DNA from: Modestobacter sp. DSM 44400
GTDB taxonomy: Bacteria > Actinomycetota > Actinomycetes > Mycobacteriales > Geodermatophilaceae
DNA: 64,000 bases
Assembly: GCF_900107175.1 (NCBI RefSeq)
Contig: NZ_FNOZ01000008.1
Location: 78,610-142,609 of the forward strand
Direction: 5' to 3'
Below, piece after piece: positions 43,426 through 52,440 of this stretch (its first letter is position 1; every line of letters begins with the position of its first letter). The notes beneath the pieces are model-generated. The model saw only the letters and a program-made list of their open reading frames with translations. It ran no database searches and was not told the origin of the DNA. The position numbers were made by a program, and so were the translations under genes.

Positions 43426-44246
43426 CCGCCGTCCTGACCACCCGCCCGGGTCCGCCGTCCGCGGCCCGCATCGCGCTGGCCCGCACCCGGCTGGAGCTGC
43501 GCCTGTTCGCCCGGGAACGGCAGCAGGTGGTGTTCGCCTTTGCCTATCCGCTGGTGATGATGGTGATCTTCGGGTCGCTGCTGGGCGGCGACGAGACACC
43601 GGGCGGCTTCTCCTTTCCGCGGTACTTCCTGGCCGGCATCGCCGCCACCGGCATCATGCTGGTCAGCTTCCAGGCGGTCGCGACGTCGATCGCCGCTGAG
43701 CGGGAGACCGGGCAGCTGGAGCGGCTGCAGCTGCTGGGCACCCCGCCGGTGGCCTACTTCGCCGGCAAGGCCGGGCAGGTGCTGGTCACCACCGCGGTCC
43801 AGCTGGCCCTGCTGCTGCCGCTGGCCCGCTACAGCTTCGACGTGCCGATGCCGGTCGACGCCGCGCACTGGCTGACCTTCGCCTGGGTGACCGCCCTGGG
43901 AGCGCTGGCCGGCACGGTGCTGGGCATCGCCGTCTCGGGGCTGGGCGGCAGCGCCGCCTCCGTCTCGACCAGCGTGATGGGCTTCGCGATCGTGCTGCAG
44001 TTCTTCTCCGGCGTGTTCTTCGCCTTCCCCGAGCTGCCGGGCTGGATGCAGCAGGGAGCGGCGCTGTTCCCGTTGAAGTGGCTGACCCAGGGAATGCGGT
44101 CGGCGTTCCTGTCCGACGGTGCCTCCGCGTTCGAAATCGTTGGGGGATGGGAGCACGGCAGGACTGTCCTGGTGCTGGTCGGATGGGTGATCATCGGCGG
44201 CGTGGTGTGCGTGCGCACGTCCCGGTGGCGGCGGGGCGAGGGGTGA
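43422..44246 (+). CDS. ABC-2 type transporter permease
   Basis: The 274-residue product has six predicted membrane helices, including QQVVFAFAYPLVMMVIFGSL and AALGAL-type segments, with the ABC-2 motif ERETGQLERLQLLGTPPVAY. It pairs with the preceding ATPase; substrate unknown. It overlaps the histidine kinase gene by 4 bp. Confidence 0.9.
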   Translation: MTAVLTTRPGPPSAARIALARTRLELRLFARERQQVVFAFAYPLVMMVIFGSLLGGDETPGGFSFPRYFLAGIAATGIMLVSFQAVATSIAAERETGQLERLQLLGTPPVAYFAGKAGQVLVTTAVQLALLLPLARYSFDVPMPVDAAHWLTFAWVTALGALAGTVLGIAVSGLGGSAASVSTSVMGFAIVLQFFSGVFFAFPELPGWMQQGAALFPLKWLTQGMRSAFLSDGASAFEIVGGWEHGRTVLVLVGWVIIGGVVCVRTSRWRRGEG

Positions 44247-45490
44247 CCATCGCGCCCTGGCTGCGGTCCGTCGTCGTCCCCTCGGACCGCGGGGACGACG
44301 ACGAACCGCCGCTGTCCGAGCGGGGATGGCGGGTCACCGTCGGAGTCCTGCACCTGGCCTTCGTCGTCGTCGGGGCGACCGCCGTCGTGGACACGCTGGT
44401 CAGCCAGAGCGGCGGGCGCCGGATCGTGCTGCTGGCCGCCCTCGCCGTGCTGGCGGTGGTCTACGCGGTCGTCGGTGCCGGGGCGCTCGCCGGCCGGGAC
44501 CACCGGCGGTCGGTGCTTTACCTGGTCGTGCTCGTGGCCGTGGTCGGCGTCCTTGCCTGGGTCTTCCCCGAACTGCTGTTCCTGATGTTCGTGGCCTTTC
44601 CGCAGGTGTGGTTCATGGTCGGCTCGGTGCGTGCGGGTCTGCTGTGGACGCTGGCTCTCGGCGCCGCGAGCACCGTCGGGCCGGTGGTGCACTGGACGCA
44701 GGGCACCGAACCCCTGTCCGGACCCGGTCAGACGCTGGTCGGGCTGGCGTTCAGCGTCGCGATGGGCATCTGGGTCACCCGGGTGCTGGACCAGAGCCGG
44801 CAGCGGGCCACGCTCATCCGTGAGCTCGAACAGACCCGCGCGGAGCTCGCCGTCGCGCACCGGGAGCAGGGCATCGTCGCCGAGCGCGAGCGGCTGGCCC
44901 GCGAGGTGCACGACACCCTGGCGCAGGGCTACACGAGCATCGTCGTCCTGGCGCAGACGGCAACCGCCCAGCTGGCGGCCGACCCGGGTGGCGCGGCCGA
45001 GCGGCTCGGGCTGATCGAAGAGGTCGCCCGGGAGAACCTGGCCGAGGCCCGCGCGATGGTGGGCGCGTTCGCCCCGGTGGGGCTGGAGTCGGCCACCCTG
45101 GTGGAGGCGTTGCAGCGGCTGGCGGAGCGGTTCGGCCGGGAGACCGGCGTTGCCACCCGGCTGGACACCACGGCGCTGGGTGAGGGGCCGCCGCTGCCCC
45201 GCAGCCAGGAGATCGTGCTGCTGCGCGGTGCGCAGGAGGCGCTGACCAACGTGCGCCGGCACGCGGCGGCGAGCGCGGTGGTGCTGCGGGTCGGCCGCGT
45301 GGGCGCGGGGGAGGCGGTGCAGCTGTCGGTGCACGTGGAGGACGACGGCGTCGGCTTCGACCCGGCGGGGACGGCGGGTGCCGGGCTGGGCGGGTTGCGC
45401 GACCGTGCGGAGCAGGTCGGTGGGGCAGTGGAGGTCGCCTCGGCGCCGGGGCAGGGAACGCGGGTGACGGTCCGGGTGCCGGCGCGATGA
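44243..45490 (+). CDS. Sensor histidine kinase (HisKA_3 type)
   Basis: The 415-residue product has four to six hydrophobic helices in residues 28-165, a coiled coil and a dimerisation/phosphoacceptor motif ERERLAREVHDTLAQGYTSI with the conserved His. It ends with an ATPase domain (ALTNVRRHAAASAVVLRVGR, DDGVGFDP, GLGGLRDRAEQVGG). The GTG start overlaps the permease stop. It forms a transporter-plus-two-component operon, so it probably senses the transporter's substrate or envelope stress. Confidence 0.92.
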   Translation: MTIAPWLRSVVVPSDRGDDDEPPLSERGWRVTVGVLHLAFVVVGATAVVDTLVSQSGGRRIVLLAALAVLAVVYAVVGAGALAGRDHRRSVLYLVVLVAVVGVLAWVFPELLFLMFVAFPQVWFMVGSVRAGLLWTLALGAASTVGPVVHWTQGTEPLSGPGQTLVGLAFSVAMGIWVTRVLDQSRQRATLIRELEQTRAELAVAHREQGIVAERERLAREVHDTLAQGYTSIVVLAQTATAQLAADPGGAAERLGLIEEVARENLAEARAMVGAFAPVGLESATLVEALQRLAERFGRETGVATRLDTTALGEGPPLPRSQEIVLLRGAQEALTNVRRHAAASAVVLRVGRVGAGEAVQLSVHVEDDGVGFDPAGTAGAGLGGLRDRAEQVGGAVEVASAPGQGTRVTVRVPAR

Positions 45491-46122
45491 CCCGCATCCT
45501 GGTCGTGGACGACCACCCGGTGGTGCGCGGCGGGCTGGTCGGCTGGCTGGCCGCGCAGCCGGACCTCGAGGTCGTCGGGGAGGCAGCCGACGGGCTGGCC
45601 GCGTTGGCGGCGGTGGCCGAGCACGAGCCGGACGTCGTCCTGATGGACCTGCGGATGCCGCGGATGGACGGCGTAACGGCCACTGGCCGGATCACCGCGG
45701 TCCATCCCGACGTGCGGGTACTGGTGCTGACCACCTACGACACCGACGCCGACATCGTGCGGGCGGTGGAGGCCGGCGCGGCCGGCTACCTGCTCAAGGA
45801 CACCCCGCTGCCGCAGCTGGCCGACGCGGTCCGCGCCGCGGCCCGCGGCGAGACGGTGCTCGCGCCGCCGGTCGCGGCCAAGCTGGTGTCCCGGATGCGC
45901 GCGCCGGCGGTCGAGGCGCCGACGGCGCGGGAGCTGCAGGTGCTGGCCGGCGTGGCGCGCGGCCTGACCAACGCCGACATCGGGCGGGAGCTGTTCATCG
46001 GCGAGGCGACGGTGAAGACCCACCTGCTGCGGGTCTTCGCCAAGCTAGGGGTCGACGACCGCACCCGGGCGGTGCTGGTGGCGGTGGAGCGGGGGCTGCT
46101 CGCGGTGCCAGGTGGGTCGTGA
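45487..46122 (+). CDS. LuxR-family (NarL-type) response regulator
   Basis: The 211-residue product has a receiver with acidic pocket VVDDHP and phosphoacceptor Asp in VVLMDLRMPRMDG, Thr/Lys switch residues (TTYDTD, LLKDTPLPQLAD) and a C-terminal LuxR helix-turn-helix (RGLTNADIGRELFIGEATVK). It overlaps the kinase stop by 4 bp, so the four genes are coupled. Confidence 0.94.
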   Translation: MTRILVVDDHPVVRGGLVGWLAAQPDLEVVGEAADGLAALAAVAEHEPDVVLMDLRMPRMDGVTATGRITAVHPDVRVLVLTTYDTDADIVRAVEAGAAGYLLKDTPLPQLADAVRAAARGETVLAPPVAAKLVSRMRAPAVEAPTARELQVLAGVARGLTNADIGRELFIGEATVKTHLLRVFAKLGVDDRTRAVLVAVERGLLAVPGGS

Positions 46123-46163
46123 TGACTCCGCATCATGATCCTGATCCCAGGTGCTGTGGACGT

Positions 46164-46183
46164 TGACCAGCCCAGGTTGGTCA
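46164..46183. promoter_or_regulatory. Candidate autoregulatory operator of the toxin-antitoxin pair
   Basis: TGACCA at 46164-46169 and TGGTCA at 46178-46183 form an inverted repeat ending 15 bp before the antitoxin ATG, where antitoxin operators usually lie. Confidence 0.45.
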
Positions 46184-46198
46184 GCCCAGACTGACATC

Positions 46199-46426
46199 AT
46201 GGCCAAGACCGTGAAGGTGCAGGACGCGAAGACTCATCTGTCCGCGCTCCTGGCCGAGGTGGAGCGTGGGGCAGAGGTGGTCATCGCCCGCGGTGACGTT
46301 CCCGTGGCAACATTGGTCCCGTACGCCGGCGCCGGGGACAGGGAGCTCGGTTTCGTCGCCTACCGGCTGCCGACTTCGTTCTTCGAGGCCCTGCCGGAGG
46401 TTGAACTCGAAGCGTGGGAGCAGTGA
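46199..46426 (+). CDS. Phd/YefM-family antitoxin
   Basis: The 75-residue product begins MAKTVKVQDAKTHLSALLAE and contains VERGAEVVIARGDVPVATLV, the Phd/YefM DNA-binding fold. The C-terminal half should wrap the toxin. Its stop overlaps the toxin start region. Confidence 0.9.
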   Translation: MAKTVKVQDAKTHLSALLAEVERGAEVVIARGDVPVATLVPYAGAGDRELGFVAYRLPTSFFEALPEVELEAWEQ

Positions 46427-46821
46427 CGCCGCGTCGGCTCTTGCTGGACACCCACGCGTTGCTGTGGATGCTCACCGAGCCGGCCCGGCTTTCGCAGTCC
46501 GTCCGCGAGCTCGTGACGACGCGTCGGACCGAGCTGTTCGCGTCGGCGGCATCGGCATGGGAAATTGCCACGAAGCGGCGGTTGGGGAAGCTGCCGCAGG
46601 CCGACCTGCTGGTGCACGGGTATGAGCAGCACCTTGCGCGGCTCGGAGTTGAGTCGCTGGACGTGACGGCTCGCCACAGTCTCCTGGCCGGGTCGTTGGA
46701 CTGGCAGCATCGTGATCCCTTCGACCGGATGATCGCTGCTCAGTGCATGCTCGAGTCGCTTTCACTGGCGACGGCGGACGACGCGTTCACGACGCTGCCA
46801 GGGGTCGAGGTCCTGTGGTGA
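46423..46821 (+). CDS. PIN-domain toxin (VapC-like)
   Basis: Predicted RNase of about 132 residues with PIN acidic residues in LLLDTHALLWML, ASAWEIATKRRLGKL, RDPFDRMIAAQ and LATADDAF. GTG at 46423 is preferred because it overlaps the antitoxin stop as GTGA; an in-frame GTG at 46414 is possible. RNA target unknown. Confidence 0.88.
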   Translation: MTPRRLLLDTHALLWMLTEPARLSQSVRELVTTRRTELFASAASAWEIATKRRLGKLPQADLLVHGYEQHLARLGVESLDVTARHSLLAGSLDWQHRDPFDRMIAAQCMLESLSLATADDAFTTLPGVEVLW

Positions 46822-46860
46822 ACCAACGAGGGCGCAGCCGCTCGAGGAACTCGGCCGGCC

Positions 46861-47427
46861 GTGACCACGAACGAAGGCCTTGGGACGCCTGGCCCGGTCC
46901 TCACAGTCAGCCGTAGCGACGTGCACCGGTTCGGCAAGCGCAACCAGGACGACATCGAGCTCATCGCCGGTCTCGGTGTGGACGGCGACGCCCACGCCGG
47001 GGCGACCGTCCAGCACCGGTCCCGGGTAGCGGTCGACCCGTCCCAGCCCAACCTGCGCCAGCTGCACCTCATTCACGCCGAGCTGTACGACGAGCTCAAC
47101 GGTCGTGGCTTCGGGATTGCGCCGGGGCAGTTGGGCGAGAACGTGACCACCCGCGGCGTCGACCTGCTGGGCCTGCCGCGTGGCACTCACCTGCATCTCG
47201 GTCGGAACGCGGTGATCGAGGTGACCGGGCGGCGGAACCCGTGTCGTCAGCTCGACGACTTCCGTCCCGGCCTGATGCAGGCGGTCCTCGACCGGGACGA
47301 GAAGGGACACCTGGTCCGCAGAGCGGGGGTCATGGGGGTCGTTGTCGCCGACGGTTCCGTCCGACCTGCGGACGGCGTCCGGGTCGAGCTGCCCGGTCTG
47401 CCTCACGTGGCGCTCGCGCCGGTCTGA
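46861..47427 (+). CDS. MOSC-domain protein
   Basis: The 188-residue product contains GLGVDGDAHAGATVQHRSRV, GQLGENVTTRGVDLLGLPRG and TGRRNPCRQLDDFRPGLMQA, the MOSC fold with its conserved Cys. Such stand-alone proteins bind molybdenum cofactor-related sulfur species; the substrate here is not known. It converges with the cupin gene, the two stops being adjacent. Confidence 0.85.
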   Translation: MTTNEGLGTPGPVLTVSRSDVHRFGKRNQDDIELIAGLGVDGDAHAGATVQHRSRVAVDPSQPNLRQLHLIHAELYDELNGRGFGIAPGQLGENVTTRGVDLLGLPRGTHLHLGRNAVIEVTGRRNPCRQLDDFRPGLMQAVLDRDEKGHLVRRAGVMGVVVADGSVRPADGVRVELPGLPHVALAPV

Positions 47428-47787
47428 TCAGACGACCCGGCGCTCGGCGGTGAGCTCGCTGGGTGTGTCGCCGGTGTTCACGGTCGCGCTCGGCTCGATG
47501 AGCAGCACCTCCGCGCCGTCCGGCGAGTACGGCTGGTGCGGGGTGCCCTTCGGGACGACGTGCAGCTGGCCGGGGCCGAGGGTGACGTCGCCGTCGTCCA
47601 GCCGGATGGTGAGCGAGCCGGACAGGACGAGGAAGACCTCGTCGGTCTCCGGGTGGCTGTGCCGGGTGAACTCGCCGTGGGTGCGGACCACGCGCAGGTC
47701 GTAGTCGTTGAGGAGGGCGACCGTGCGGGGCTGCCAGGGCTGGGTGATCCCGGCCAGGACGGCGGCCAGGTCGACGGGTGTGGGCAT
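47428..47787 (-). CDS. Small cupin-domain protein
   Basis: The 119-residue product has cupin motif 1 (GEFTRHSHPETDEVFLVLSG) with its His/Glu metal ligands and motif 2 (GQLHVVPKGTPHQPYS). Function is not predictable beyond a metal-dependent beta barrel. The ATG at 47787 matches the family length. Confidence 0.85.
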   Translation of the reverse strand: MPTPVDLAAVLAGITQPWQPRTVALLNDYDLRVVRTHGEFTRHSHPETDEVFLVLSGSLTIRLDDGDVTLGPGQLHVVPKGTPHQPYSPDGAEVLLIEPSATVNTGDTPSELTAERRVV

Positions 47788-47842
47788 CGGGCCATCGTCG
47801 CCCGCCCGGGGTGCCGCCGCCAGCGCCGTAGGCTGTACTCCC

Positions 47843-48916
47843 GTGAGTCTCACCATCGGCATCGTCGGGCTGCCCAACGTCGGCAAGTCCACGCTGTTCA
47901 ACGCCCTGACCAAGAACGACGTGCTGGCGGCGAACTACCCGTTCGCCACGATCGAGCCCAACGTCGGCGTGGTGGGGGTTCCCGACCCGCGGTTGGAGAA
48001 GCTCGCGGGGGTGTTCGGCTCGCAGAAGATCATCCCGGCGACGGTGTCGTTCGTGGACATCGCCGGCATCGTGCGCGGCGCCAGTGAGGGCGCCGGGCTG
48101 GGCAACAAGTTCCTGGCCAACATCCGCGAGAGCGACGCCATCTGCCAGGTCATCCGGGTGTTCACCGACCCCGACGTGGTGCACGTCGAGGGCAAGGTCG
48201 ACCCGGCCGACGACATCGAGACGATCAACACCGAGCTCGTGCTGGCCGACATGCAGACGCTGGAGAAGGCGATCCCGCGGCTGGAGAAGGAGTCGCGCAA
48301 GGACAAGGATCGCAAGGTCCTGCACGATGCTGCGGTCGCCGCCCAGGCGGTGCTGAACTCCGGGACGACGCTGTTCGCCGCCGGGGTGGACCCCGAGCCG
48401 CTGCGCGAGCTGTCGCTGCTGACGACCAAGCCGTTCCTGTACGTCTTCAACGTCGACACCGACGAGCTCTCCAACACCGAGCTGCTCGATTCACTGCGGG
48501 CGATGGTCGCGCCGGCCGAGGCCATCGTGCTGGACGCGCAGACCGAGTCCGAACTGATCGAACTGCCTGCGGAGGAGGCCGCCGAGCTGTTGGCCTCCAT
48601 CGGACAGGACGAGGCGGGTCTGGACCAGCTGGCCCGCGTCGGCTTCGCCACCCTCGGCCTGCAGACGTACCTGACCGCCGGCCCCAAGGAGTCGCGGGCC
48701 TGGACGATCCCGATCGGCGCCACCGCACCGCAGGCCGCCGGGATAATCCACACCGACTTCCAGCGCGGCTTCATCAAGGCCGAGATCGTGTCGTTCGACC
48801 ACCTCATGGAGGCTGGGTCGATGGGCGAGGCGAAGTCCCGCGGCTGGGTGCGCATCGAGGGCAAGGAGTACGTCATGGCCGACGGCGACGTGGTGGAGTT
48901 CCGCTTCAACGTCTGA
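47843..48916 (+). CDS. ychF: Ribosome-binding GTPase/ATPase YchF
   Basis: Universally conserved Obg-family ATPase. The 357-residue product has G1 GLPNVGKSTLFNAL, FVDIAGIVRGASEGAGLGNK (G3), the NxxE-type G4 variant in LYVFNVDTDELS, and the C-terminal TGS domain (HTDFQRGFIKAEIVSFDHLM, GKEYVMADGDVVEFRFNV). The GTG at 47843 fits the family start. The integrase gene begins 6 bp after its stop, on the other strand; the YchF C-terminus is complete. Confidence 0.96.
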   Translation: MSLTIGIVGLPNVGKSTLFNALTKNDVLAANYPFATIEPNVGVVGVPDPRLEKLAGVFGSQKIIPATVSFVDIAGIVRGASEGAGLGNKFLANIRESDAICQVIRVFTDPDVVHVEGKVDPADDIETINTELVLADMQTLEKAIPRLEKESRKDKDRKVLHDAAVAAQAVLNSGTTLFAAGVDPEPLRELSLLTTKPFLYVFNVDTDELSNTELLDSLRAMVAPAEAIVLDAQTESELIELPAEEAAELLASIGQDEAGLDQLARVGFATLGLQTYLTAGPKESRAWTIPIGATAPQAAGIIHTDFQRGFIKAEIVSFDHLMEAGSMGEAKSRGWVRIEGKEYVMADGDVVEFRFNV

Positions 48917-48917
48917 T

Positions 48918-48939
48918 CTGCCCTAAAGTCGCAGGGCAG
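48918..48939. terminator. Hairpin between ychF and the integrase gene
   Basis: CTGCCCT at 48918-48924 and AGGGCAG at 48933-48939 form a 7-bp stem with an 8-nt loop, overlapping the integrase stop codon. Suitable as a bidirectional terminator for the two convergent genes; it may also be part of an attachment site. Confidence 0.45.
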
Positions 48940-50056
48940 CGGCTTGCGGGCGACGTTCGGTCCGCAGATAGTCCGCAAGATTGTCGAGTGACGCGGCCAT
49001 CAGCCCCTCGGTAGCGGCTCGGGTGCGGTCCTCCGCGTCGGGCCACAGGTGCCCGTAGGTGTTCAGGGTCGTGGTCGCCGAGGCGTGCCCGAGGGCCCGC
49101 TGCACGGTTACGACGTCGCAGCCGGAGGCGATGAGACCGGAGGCGAAGAAGTGCCGGAGGTCATGCAATCGGAGACCGGTCAGGCCAGTCGCTGACGTCG
49201 CCTTGCGCCACTGATGCCCGACGGTGTTCTGGTGCGGCGGGGTACCGGTCGGGGTGGGGAAGAGCCAGCGTTCCGGACCGCCGGTGGCCAGGTGCTGCTC
49301 CACGTGCCCGGCGAGCAGGGTGAGCAGCCGGTCGGGGACGACGATGGTGCGCTCCGAGCCGTGCTTGGGTGCCCGCAGGTCCACCGAGCCGCCGGGTCCT
49401 CGCTGGACCTGGCGGCTGACCACCAACCGGCGCCGGAGGAAGTCGACGTCGCCGACCTGCAGCGCAGCGGCCTCTCCGAGCCGGAGACCGCCGAAGGCGC
49501 AGATGGCGATGAAGGCGGCGAATCGCTCGTCGGCGGCCCCGAGCAGTGCGCCGACCTGGGGTGGCGTGGGGATGCTCATGGCGTGCTCGCGACGCCGTCG
49601 GCGGGGGAGTGTCACCCCGTCGGATGGGTCGGCCGCGATCACCCGGTCGCGGACGGCTCCGCGCAGGACGGCCCGCACGTTCTGCACCCGGGTGTGCACG
49701 GTGCCCGGCGCGAGGCCTGCTGCTGTCATCTGCTTGACCCACGACTCCACGTGCGAGCGGCGGAGCAGCCGCAGCTCCACGTCGGTGAACGTCGCTGTCC
49801 GCACCGCCAGGCTCATCGCCAGTTCGGTGCCCGGAGCCCAGACCTGGCGGGCAGCCCAGGCTGCGTAGAACGCCGAGAGGGTGACGCGACCGGCCTTCGG
49901 GTCGACGTACATGCCGGTGACGACGGTGGCGGTGACCTCGTCCAGCCATCGTTGAGCGTCGGTCTTCCGGCCGAAGTGCCGGGCGTGCTCCTTGCCGGCG
50001 TTGTCCCGGTAGCGGGCGCGCCACCGACCGTCCTCCCGGCGGGCGATGTTCGCCAC
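48923..50056 (-). CDS. Tyrosine-type site-specific integrase
   Basis: The 377-residue product has an N-terminal Arm-type DNA-binding region (ARREDGRWRARYRDNAGKEH), a SAM-like core-binding domain and a catalytic domain with Arg in GGLRLGEAA, HxxR in RLHDLRHFFASG, His in LGHASATTT and Tyr in TLNTYGHL. All catalytic residues are present. The GTG at 50056 has GGAGG eight bases upstream. It marks one end of an integrative element next to ychF. Confidence 0.93.
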   Translation of the reverse strand: MANIARREDGRWRARYRDNAGKEHARHFGRKTDAQRWLDEVTATVVTGMYVDPKAGRVTLSAFYAAWAARQVWAPGTELAMSLAVRTATFTDVELRLLRRSHVESWVKQMTAAGLAPGTVHTRVQNVRAVLRGAVRDRVIAADPSDGVTLPRRRRREHAMSIPTPPQVGALLGAADERFAAFIAICAFGGLRLGEAAALQVGDVDFLRRRLVVSRQVQRGPGGSVDLRAPKHGSERTIVVPDRLLTLLAGHVEQHLATGGPERWLFPTPTGTPPHQNTVGHQWRKATSATGLTGLRLHDLRHFFASGLIASGCDVVTVQRALGHASATTTLNTYGHLWPDAEDRTRAATEGLMAASLDNLADYLRTERRPQAAALRL

Positions 50057-50171
50057 GGGCGCGCCTCCTCGGCTGCTGGGGTGCCGGGCTCGTTCGCCGG
50101 CGTAGGTCAGCCTGCCGCGCGGGGGTGTCACCGCGCCATGCCCGAGGTGGCGGCCTGTGGGCGTACCGGGA

Positions 50172-50369
50172 TCAGCGACCGCCCTTGGCGAGTTGACCGG
50201 CGACCTTCGTCTGCCACCAGCAGTCACACTCTGCCTCGTCGTAGAGGACGCGGCGGCCGACGCGGACGCCGTCGGGCCCGATGCCAATGTGGCGCCAGTA
50301 GCGGACGGTGGCGGGGCTGGTGCGGAAGCGCGTGGCTACTTCCTCGGTGGTCAGTAGTCGGACGGTCAT
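50172..50369 (-). CDS. AlpA/excisionase-type helix-turn-helix protein
   Basis: The 65-residue product (LLTTEEVATRFRTSPATVRY, WRHIGIGPDGVRVGRRVLYD) is a MerR-like winged helix-turn-helix of the kind that directs excision. It lies 115 bp upstream of the integrase on the same strand, the usual xis-int order. ATG at 50369 follows AGGAGG. Confidence 0.88.
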   Translation of the reverse strand: MTVRLLTTEEVATRFRTSPATVRYWRHIGIGPDGVRVGRRVLYDEAECDCWWQTKVAGQLAKGGR

Positions 50370-50562
50370 GACTCCTCCTGACGACGAGCGGCTGGGCGGG
50401 CGGAGCGACAGCCCGTCACCCTGGAGAAGGCGCCCATCGCGTTGGATTGCTGTCAGCAGTGACCGAAGAACTTTGAGATCTGCCTGCCAGCGCGAGGGCG
50501 GGGGAGTGTCACCCCACGTCACCCCTGTGTCACCCCTGACGGGGCACGGGAGAAGTTGGGCG

Positions 50563-51054
50563 TCACCGCGGCCGGGTGCGGCGGCGCAATGAGGCGAGCG
50601 CCTCGTCCAGTGCGCTGGCCACGCCGGGCAGGTCGCGGTCGTAGAGCAGTCCTCGGTCGAGTTGCCTGCTCAGCTCGCGAAGTACGTCGATCCAGCCGTC
50701 GTGCCGTGGAGTCGTCCCAGCGGGTTGCACTGCCGGGGTGAGAACGATCCGCTCCACCACCTGGACGGCGGCTCGACCGGATGCGGCAGCTCGTGCTTGT
50801 TCCCAAGCTCGGTGCCGGCAGGTCGCCGAGCACCACTTGGGGATCGGTCCACTTGTCCGAGGGTTAATCGGGCCGTCGCACCACCCGCAGACGACTGCGG
50901 CAGCCCGTCGTGCACTACCACTCATCGGGGCCGTCACGGGCTCACGGGCCGGTGTGCGCTCGGGTCGCGCTGCGGCGCGCTCCTCCTGCTGACGACGTTG
51001 GCGCTCCCGCTCCCGCCGACGAGCCTTGTAGTCGGCGGTTCCCCTGTTGCCCAT
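50563..51054 (-). CDS. Hypothetical protein with a small zinc-ribbon-like motif
   Basis: The 163-residue product has a highly basic helical N-terminus (YKARRRERERQRRQQEERAA) and a CGWC...PKWCSATCRHRAWEQA cluster, four cysteines likely to bind zinc. The C-terminal half is helical. Not otherwise recognised; probably part of the integrative element, being on the same strand as xis and int. Confidence 0.6.
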   Translation of the reverse strand: MGNRGTADYKARRRERERQRRQQEERAAARPERTPAREPVTAPMSGSARRAAAVVCGWCDGPINPRTSGPIPKWCSATCRHRAWEQARAAASGRAAVQVVERIVLTPAVQPAGTTPRHDGWIDVLRELSRQLDRGLLYDRDLPGVASALDEALASLRRRTRPR

Positions 51055-51361
51055 GCCCTCAGGGTCCGTAGCCAGGTGTATCAACTCGTCACCACGAATC
51101 GGGCAGACCGTGGGTGCAAGAGGTGTGACCGACCGCGATCTTGATCGCTGTACCTGGGGATGAGAACCTGTCAGGTGTCCGGCGACGCCGCCTTACATTG
51201 GTGCGGGCGAGCCCGTTGAGGACCTTCGCTCCCGTGCGTCCGTCGAGGAGTTCGTGAAGGACTTCTTCCGGCGCCTCGTCGCGGCATAGCCGGGGGTCCC
51301 TCGGCACCGTCCACCTCGACCGCCGATTCCTCGGCCACGCCGTCGGAAGGCCTCGCTCGGA
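51055..51361. other. Intergenic stretch in the integrative element
   Basis: About 307 bp without a supported gene. A short plus-strand open frame near 51170-51285 ends VEEFVKDFFRRLVAA but has no start codon and may be a gene remnant. No promoter or repeat was recognised. Confidence 0.4.
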
Positions 51362-52123
51362 TCAGGCTCCCGGCTTGGCCGTACCCATCCCCTTCAGGGT
51401 TGCGGTGACCACGCCGAGCGCGTCCTTGTCGAAGCCTTTCTCGATGACCCGCAGCTGATGCGGAAGGGGCCGCATGCCCTCGCGCTGGCCCTCGAACGTG
51501 CCGTCTGAACGGCGGTTGTTGTCCGGGATGACCTCGAGGATGCCGCAGGCGGCGAGGTACTTGTAGGCGCTGTACGTGTCCAGCGAGAGGCCGTGGAAGC
51601 GGATGCGTGTTGCCCCGGTCAGCTGCACGGTGAGCTCCGGCGGCCAGGGGCTGGCGATGCCGACGTGCGCGAGAATGCTTAGGAGGAGGGACATCTCCGA
51701 GTCGGACAGCACCATGTGCCACCCGCTCAGGAAGAACGACCGCGGCAGGCCGAAGACCGCCTCGCTGGGCTTGGGCACCCGGTAGGGCAACGCTGTCGCC
51801 CGGACGATGTCGCCGGCCTCATCCAGCAGCATGAAGCCCTCGTACTTGGCCTTGGTTGCGCCAGCGTTGGGCAGTTGCACGAGGCGGATGTCGTCGCCGG
51901 CGAGACGCTTGAGAGTTCCGCCCAGCTGACGGATGCGGTTGTCCTCGGGACTGGCGTACGTGCTCCCCGTCCCCGAGTTGCTGCCCGCGGGCATGGCGAT
52001 GAGGTCCGACCAACGCCGGCGGCCGGTGCGGTCGCTGACCAGCGGGAGCACCGGCCGGTCGTTCACTGGGCGCTGCCCGGCCTTGGTGGTGCAGTGCCCG
52101 GTGGACAGCGCGGTCAGGTACAT
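51362..52123 (-). CDS. Hypothetical protein of the integrative element (253 aa)
   Basis: Not recognised. The middle (LSDSEMSLLLSILAHVGIAS, then GLSLDTYSAYKYLAACGILE) looks like a winged-helix or replication-initiator-type helical domain, but no motif proves this. ATG at 52123 follows CAGGAG closely. Located between the basic zinc protein and an IS3 remnant. Confidence 0.6.
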   Translation of the reverse strand: MYLTALSTGHCTTKAGQRPVNDRPVLPLVSDRTGRRRWSDLIAMPAGSNSGTGSTYASPEDNRIRQLGGTLKRLAGDDIRLVQLPNAGATKAKYEGFMLLDEAGDIVRATALPYRVPKPSEAVFGLPRSFFLSGWHMVLSDSEMSLLLSILAHVGIASPWPPELTVQLTGATRIRFHGLSLDTYSAYKYLAACGILEVIPDNNRRSDGTFEGQREGMRPLPHQLRVIEKGFDKDALGVVTATLKGMGTAKPGA

Positions 52124-52166
52124 CTCCTGAGGAGCCCGAAGCTTTCCGGACAGGGAATCTGTTGGT

Positions 52167-52292
52167 TATGCCGCGGAGTCTTGCTCGTGCCAGTTGCGTT
52201 CGTACTCGTTCGGGCTCATGTAGCCGAGCGCCGAGTGGAGCCGAATGTTGTTGTACCGGAGTTCGATGGCCTCGATCAGCGCGGCATGGACT
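52167..52292 (-). mobile_element. IS3-family transposase C-terminal remnant
   Basis: The minus-strand translation IEAIELRYNNIRLHSALGYM, then SPNEYERNWHEQDSAA, is the typical end of an IS3 OrfB integrase. Only about 40 codons remain. It marks the boundary between the integrative element and the nitrile hydratase operon. Confidence 0.85.
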
Positions 52293-52440
52293 CTCGACAA
52301 GCCCATCCTCGCAGGTAAGGAGCCCTTTCCGTGTGATCAACTTCCCGCCGAGCCGGTCCTGCATGAAAGCGCCAGGTTAGCGACCGCCGCGTCGGCCCTC
52401 CGTTGACAGTCGGCCCGGCACACGTGCGTCACCGGAGGCG

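Noticed and set aside
48900..49000. tRNA gene as integration target
   Set aside because: No cloverleaf-like sequence or TPsiC motif was found near the integrase; no tRNA was recognised anywhere in the window.
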